Origin: Thermopetrobacter sp.
Lineage (GTDB): Bacteria > Pseudomonadota > Alphaproteobacteria > Rhizobiales > Aestuariivirgaceae
Assembly (NCBI GenBank): GCA_011374735.1
Contig: DRPD01000353.1
Location: 1-9,529, forward strand
DNA length: 9,529 bases
Direction: 5' to 3'
Both the position numbers and the translations under genes were made by a program. The notes below the pieces were generated by a model. It had not been told where the DNA came from. It saw only the letters and a program-made list of their open reading frames with translations, and did no database searches. Every line of letters begins with the position of its first letter. Positions within the stretch are counted from its first letter, which is position 1. This document shows, piece after piece, positions 6,687 through 9,529 of this stretch.

Positions 6687-7459
6687 GGGCCGTATCCCTC
6701 CCTGTGCCATGGCCGGCGCGCGCGCGCGCCGTCGGGCCGGCAGCCGAACCTGCCCTCGTCGCATTGCAGAGCGCGATGCCGCCGCCCGCCGCCGCCGTAG
6801 ATGGAGGCCACCAGCAGCCCGGCGACGAAGCCGCCGATATGCGCCCACCAGGCGATGCCGCCCACGTTGGCCGGCAGGAACAGCGAGAACACGCCCTGCA
6901 CGAACTGGGTGGCGAACCAGAAGGCGGCGAACGCCGCCGCCGGCAGCTCGAAGAACAGAGGATAGAACAGGATCGGCACCAGCACCACCACCAGCGAGCG
7001 CGGAAACAGCCGCATGTAGGCCCCGGTGACCCCGGCGATGGCCCCCGACGCGCCGATCGCCGGAACGGCGGAATCGGCGTTGGCCGCGGCGTGGGCGAGG
7101 GAGGCGGCCAGCCCGAACAGCAAATAGAGCGCCACGAACCGGCCGCTGCCGAAGCGGTCTTCCACCGCCGGGCCGAAGATGTAGAGCGTCCACATGTTGA
7201 AGCCCAGATGCAGCACGCCGCCATGCAGGAACATGTTGGTGAGAAACGGCCACCAGCCGGCCGCCGGCGGTGCGGCGTCGCCGAAATAGGCCGCCGGCAC
7301 CAGCCCCCAGGTCTTCAGGAACAGCTCATAGGCCGCCGGCCCGCCATGGCGCAGCAGCGGCATCTGGATCAGCACATAGACCAGCACGTTGAGCGCGATC
7401 AGCGCCCAGGTGGCGAACGGCGGATAACGCACCGCGGCGGTGGTGGCGACGGGGAACAC
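6683..7459 (-). CDS. Rhomboid family intramembrane serine protease
   Basis: Cleaves transmembrane segments within the inner membrane; the target here is unknown. The 258 residues contain about six to seven hydrophobic segments from residue 16 to 221. Catalytic signatures are GASG (136-139, Ser138 nucleophile) and AHIGG (206-210, His207), forming the rhomboid Ser-His dyad. HGGVLHLGFNMW (79-90) has the His and Asn of the oxyanion region, and a Trp/Arg-type L1 region precedes it. The start is GTG at 7459 behind AGGAG (7470-7466, 6-nt spacer); the nearby ATG at 7464 is out of frame. After residue 223 the tail becomes Arg-rich and passes through a run of alternating G and C, unlike the rest of the protein. 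Its last codons contain the ribosome-binding site of the downstream SDH protease gene, with which it overlaps by 4 bp. Confidence 0.93.
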   Translation of the reverse strand: MFPVATTAAVRYPPFATWALIALNVLVYVLIQMPLLRHGGPAAYELFLKTWGLVPAAYFGDAAPPAAGWWPFLTNMFLHGGVLHLGFNMWTLYIFGPAVEDRFGSGRFVALYLLFGLAASLAHAAANADSAVPAIGASGAIAGVTGAYMRLFPRSLVVVLVPILFYPLFFELPAAAFAAFWFATQFVQGVFSLFLPANVGGIAWWAHIGGFVAGLLVASIYGGGGRRHRALQCDEGRFGCRPDGARARRPWHREGYGP

Positions 7460-7492
7460 GACATACTCCTGTCCTGTCCGGTTCCACCGGGC

Positions 7493-7522
7493 ACGATAGA
7501 GGCAAGGCCGCGTCGTTGTGAA
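7493..7522 (-). promoter_or_regulatory. Candidate housekeeping promoter for rhomboid-SDH operon
   Basis: The minus strand has TTCACA (7522-7517), an 18-bp spacer and TATCGT (7498-7493), matching the sigma-70 hexamers at 5 of 6 and 4 of 6 positions. A start near 7486 would leave about 27 nt to the GTG, enough for the AGGAG site. Confidence 0.42.
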
Positions 7523-7622
7523 GGGAATTGTCCCGCCGCCGGCCGGATGACCCGATTGCCGTTTCCCGGATTCCCGCCGTCAGGGGCAGGGAACGCCGCT
7601 CCCCACCCGGAACCGACACTCT

Positions 7623-7662
7623 CTTCCCCCCGGCAGGGGGAAGTCCGGCGCGCCAGCGCCGG
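7623..7662. repeat. Tandem hairpins in intergenic spacer, resembling a dispersed extragenic repeat
   Basis: Two perfect stem-loops lie back to back. CTTCCCCC/GGGGGAAG (7623-7630 with 7636-7643) has a 5-nt loop, and CCGGCGC/GCGCCGG (7645-7651 with 7656-7662) has a 4-nt loop. The layout (C-run/G-run hairpin, then a GCGC-centred palindrome, then GGGAAGGGG) is like families of short intergenic repeats common in alphaproteobacterial genomes. Copy number cannot be judged from one window. No T-run follows on either strand, so it is not a classical terminator, though it may block exonucleases. Confidence 0.45.
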
Positions 7663-7682
7663 GAAGGGGCCGGGCCACATGC

Positions 7683-7704
7683 GCCGCCCTCTCGTGCGGG
7701 CGGC
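7683..7704 (-). terminator. GC hairpin just after the stop of the 7713-8198 gene
   Basis: GCCGCCC (7683-7689) and GGGCGGC (7698-7704) form a 7-bp stem with an 8-nt loop, 8 nt beyond the stop codon on the minus strand. There is no T-run, so intrinsic termination is uncertain; 3'-end protection is an equal possibility. Confidence 0.35.
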
Positions 7705-7712
7705 CCGCCTCC

Positions 7713-8198
7713 TCAGTTCTTCGCGCAGGAGCCGTCGCCGAACAGCTTGCTGAGCAGGCACGAGCGCTGCATCAGCTTCTTGTAAAGCGGCATGTTGGCG
7801 CGATCGGCCAGCTGGGCGTTCCTGATGGTGTCGGCGAACTTGCCGCCGTTGTGCCGGGCCGGCGCGATGAGCCCCAAGGCCTCGCCGATGTCGCGGCCCG
7901 CGCCGATGAAGTCCAGCGGGCACGAATCGCTGAGCGCCCGGCTGAAGGCATACAGCGGATTGCCGGAGCCGGAATCGGCCGCGCCGTCAGGCGATACCTT
8001 CGCCGCCACGGCGAGCTTGCGCGGCCGCGCCGGCGGTGTGGCCGCATCCTTGCCGGCCGCCTTGACCTCCACCCGCGCCACCGGCGTTTTGGCTGCATCA
8101 TCCGCCGGCTTGTCGATGGTGCTGAAATACAACGGCACGGCGACGGCCGCCAGCGCCGCCCCCGTCCCGCCCAGAATCACTCTTCCATCTAACGCCAT
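7713..8198 (-). CDS. Hypothetical membrane-anchored protein with three C-terminal cysteines
   Basis: Not recognised. The 161 residues divide into a short N-terminus with one hydrophobic segment (about 7-25, signal anchor or signal peptide), a low-complexity Ala/Pro/Lys linker (about 30-75), and a compact C-terminal region (about 80-161). That last region contains three Cys (93, 147, 158) and several predicted helices, including NPLYAFSRAL and GEALGLIAPA. An extracytoplasmic location is inferred; two of the Cys could form a disulphide. There is no lipobox. Start: ATG at 8198 has GAGGA with 5-nt spacing. The in-frame GTG at 8240 overlaps the -10 of the candidate promoter and is unlikely. It lies between the pnp terminator hairpin and the rhomboid operon and appears to be a single-gene unit. 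Confidence 0.68.
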   Translation of the reverse strand: MALDGRVILGGTGAALAAVAVPLYFSTIDKPADDAAKTPVARVEVKAAGKDAATPPARPRKLAVAAKVSPDGAADSGSGNPLYAFSRALSDSCPLDFIGAGRDIGEALGLIAPARHNGGKFADTIRNAQLADRANMPLYKKLMQRSCLLSKLFGDGSCAKN

Positions 8199-8238
8199 GG
8201 CCTTCCTCGCCCCGTCGAAAACGACTCGCGCGTCGCCC

Positions 8239-8268
8239 ACTATAAGGGCCGCCGCCGCCGCCGCGCAA
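8239..8268 (-). promoter_or_regulatory. Candidate promoter for the hypothetical anchored protein
   Basis: The -10 TATAGT (8244-8239) matches 5 of 6 bases and is conspicuous in GC-rich DNA. An 18-bp spacer, made largely of GGC repeats, separates it from a weak -35, TTGCGC (8268-8263). The predicted start near 8232 gives a leader of about 34 nt to the ATG at 8198. Confidence 0.45.
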
Positions 8269-8283
8269 GGCGGCCGGACGCCA

Positions 8284-8312
8284 ACCGCCGGCGGGACGGG
8301 CCCGCCGGCGGT
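8284..8312 (-). terminator. Strong GC hairpin downstream of pnp
   Basis: A perfect 12-bp stem, ACCGCCGGCGGG (8284-8295) with CCCGCCGGCGGT (8301-8312), has a 5-nt loop and lies 34 nt after the pnp stop. On the minus strand only two T follow, so it departs from the classical intrinsic terminator. Its position between pnp and the next promoter suggests a transcript 3' end or a barrier to exonucleases. Confidence 0.55.
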
Positions 8313-8346
8313 GTCGAAGTGCGAATGATCTGCCGGGAAGGCGGCG

Positions 8347-9529
8347 TTACGCCTCGCCGCCCTCTTCCTGCCGGGCCGCCTTGATCGACAGCCGCACCTT
8401 GCCGCGCGGGTCGATGGACAACAGCTTCACCTTCACGATGTCGCCCTCATTCACCACATCGGTGACCTTGGCGACGCGGTGATCGGCCATTTCGGAGATG
8501 TGCACCAGCCCGTCCTTGGAGCCGAAGAAGTTCACGAAGGCGCCGAAGTCCACCACCTTGACCACCTTGCCCTCGTAGATCTTGCCCACTTCCGGCTCTT
8601 CGGTCAGGCCCTTGATCCAATCCATGGCCGCCGCGATGGCGCTCTTGTCGGCCGAGGCGATCTTGATGGTGCCGTCATCGGCGATGTCGATCTTCGCGCC
8701 GGTCTTCTCCACGATCTCGCGGATCACCTTGCCGCCGGCCCCGATCACGTCGCGGATCTTGGCCACGGGGATGTGCATCACCTCGATGCGCGGCGCGTGC
8801 TCGGTCAGTTCCGGGCGGCTTTCGGTCAGCGCCTTCTTCATCTCGTTCAGGATATGAGCCCGCCCGGCCCTGGCCTGATCGAGCGCGGTGCGCATGATCT
8901 CCTCGGTGATGCCGGTCACCTTGATGTCCATCTGCAGCGACGTGATGCCCTCCTCGGTGCCGGCCACCTTGAAGTCCATGTCGCCCAGGTGATCCTCGTC
9001 GCCCAGGATGTCGGACAGCACCGCGAACTTCTCGCCCTCCAGGATCAGGCCCATGGCGATGCCGGACACCGGCCGCCTGATGGGCACCCCGGCGTCCATC
9101 ATCGACAGCGAGGAGCCGCACACCGTGGCCATGGAGGAGGAGCCGTTGGATTCGGTGATCTCGGACACCACGCGGATGGTGTAGGGGAACTCCTCCGGCG
9201 TCGGCATCACCGGATGCAGGGCCCGCCAGGCCAGCTTGCCGTGGCCGATCTCGCGCCGCCCGGTGAAGCCGACCCGGCCGGTCTCGCCGACCGAGAACGG
9301 CGGGAAGTTGTAATGCAGCAGGAAGTTCTCCCGGTAGGTGCCCTCCAGCGCGTCGATGAACTGTTCGTCATCGCCGGTGCCCAGCGTGGTCACCACCAGC
9401 GCCTGCGTCTCGCCGCGGGTGAACAGCGCCGAACCGTGGGTGCGCGGCAGCACGCCGACCAGCGATTCGATGGGCCGCACCTCATCGAGCTTGCGCCCGT
9501 CGATGCGCGTGCCGGTTTCGAGGATCCCG
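8347..9529 (-). CDS. pnp: Polyribonucleotide nucleotidyltransferase (PNPase), C-terminal part (5' truncated by window)
   Basis: Phosphorolytic 3'-5' exoribonuclease of mRNA decay, normally a trimer and a degradosome partner. The frame is open to the right edge (the leftmost residues read [16 protein letters not shown]), so the GTG at 9480 is internal and the N-terminal RNase PH domain is missing from the window. The visible 393 residues hold the second RNase PH domain, with [18 protein letters not shown] (fragment residues about 25-42) and [14 protein letters not shown] (about 173-186, including the catalytic Asp residues). The KH domain (about 250-295) has the GXXG loop as GAGG, and the S1 domain (about 314-385) is followed by only a short acidic tail. 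The stop is TAA at 8347-8349. In many bacteria pnp follows rpsO; that region is outside this window. Confidence 0.97.
   Translation of the reverse strand, partial: GILETGTRIDGRKLDEVRPIESLVGVLPRTHGSALFTRGETQALVVTTLGTGDDEQFIDALEGTYRENFLLHYNFPPFSVGETGRVGFTGRREIGHGKLAWRALHPVMPTPEEFPYTIRVVSEITESNGSSSMATVCGSSLSMMDAGVPIRRPVSGIAMGLILEGEKFAVLSDILGDEDHLGDMDFKVAGTEEGITSLQMDIKVTGITEEIMRTALDQARAGRAHILNEMKKALTESRPELTEHAPRIEVMHIPVAKIRDVIGAGGKVIREIVEKTGAKIDIADDGTIKIASADKSAIAAAMDWIKGLTEEPEVGKIYEGKVVKVVDFGAFVNFFGSKDGLVHISEMADHRVAKVTDVVNEGDIVKVKLLSIDPRGKVRLSIKAARQEEGGEA

Noticed and set aside
6717..6729. Alternating CG run, considered as a Z-DNA-like or repeat element
   Set aside because: It is short and inside the rhomboid coding region; no repeat unit or second copy is seen in the window.
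5844..7253. Open frame suggesting a 469-residue fusion protein reading into the SDH protease
   Set aside because: The upstream part is the rhomboid gene read out of frame. A good ribosome-binding site and ATG at 6686 mark the true start.

Overview
The window is GC-rich chromosomal DNA, most likely from an alphaproteobacterium. Four things point there: a DUF1465/RcdA-type gene (a family largely confined to that class), a PNPase typical of the class, a crotonyl-CoA carboxylase/reductase of the ethylmalonyl-CoA type, and a CtrA-like box (TTAA-N7-TTAAC) in the one clearly AT-rich spacer. I see no IS element, tRNA, rRNA, CRISPR array or phage gene. Coding density is high and most genes are housekeeping.

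Layout. Positions 1-924 (+) hold the C-terminal part of ccr, cut by the left edge. It is followed by a bitopic polyprenyl-phosphate sugar-1-phosphate transferase at 1094-2548 (+). Everything to the right is on the minus strand, so 2548/2687 is a convergent junction. In minus-strand transcription order from the right edge the genes are: pnp (cut by the right edge, ending at 8347), a strong GC hairpin, an unrecognised anchored three-cysteine protein (8198-7713), a hairpin-rich spacer, a rhomboid protease (7459-6683), a membrane-anchored ClpP-fold serine protease of the SDH family (6686-5844, ATGA overlap with the rhomboid gene), htpX (5791-4847) behind a good RpoH-type heat-shock promoter, rsmB (overlapping htpX), an AT-rich regulatory spacer, and rcdA (3220-2687).

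How the genes fit together. Rhomboid, SDH protease and HtpX form a run of three membrane proteases. RcdA is known in Caulobacter as an adaptor in ClpXP-dependent CtrA degradation, so protein quality control and regulated proteolysis dominate the middle of the window. RsmB (16S rRNA m5C methyltransferase) is probably co-transcribed with htpX.

The most interesting stretch is the 3230-3539 spacer. On the minus strand it carries, in order, a CtrA-like box overlapping a plausible -35, a -10, about 100 nt with two hairpins and three CUCC (anti-Shine-Dalgarno-like) motifs, and a textbook intrinsic terminator, all upstream of rcdA. This looks like a CtrA-controlled small RNA or an attenuated leader next to the gene for a CtrA-degradation factor. 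That reading is inference and has not been tested by comparison or expression data.
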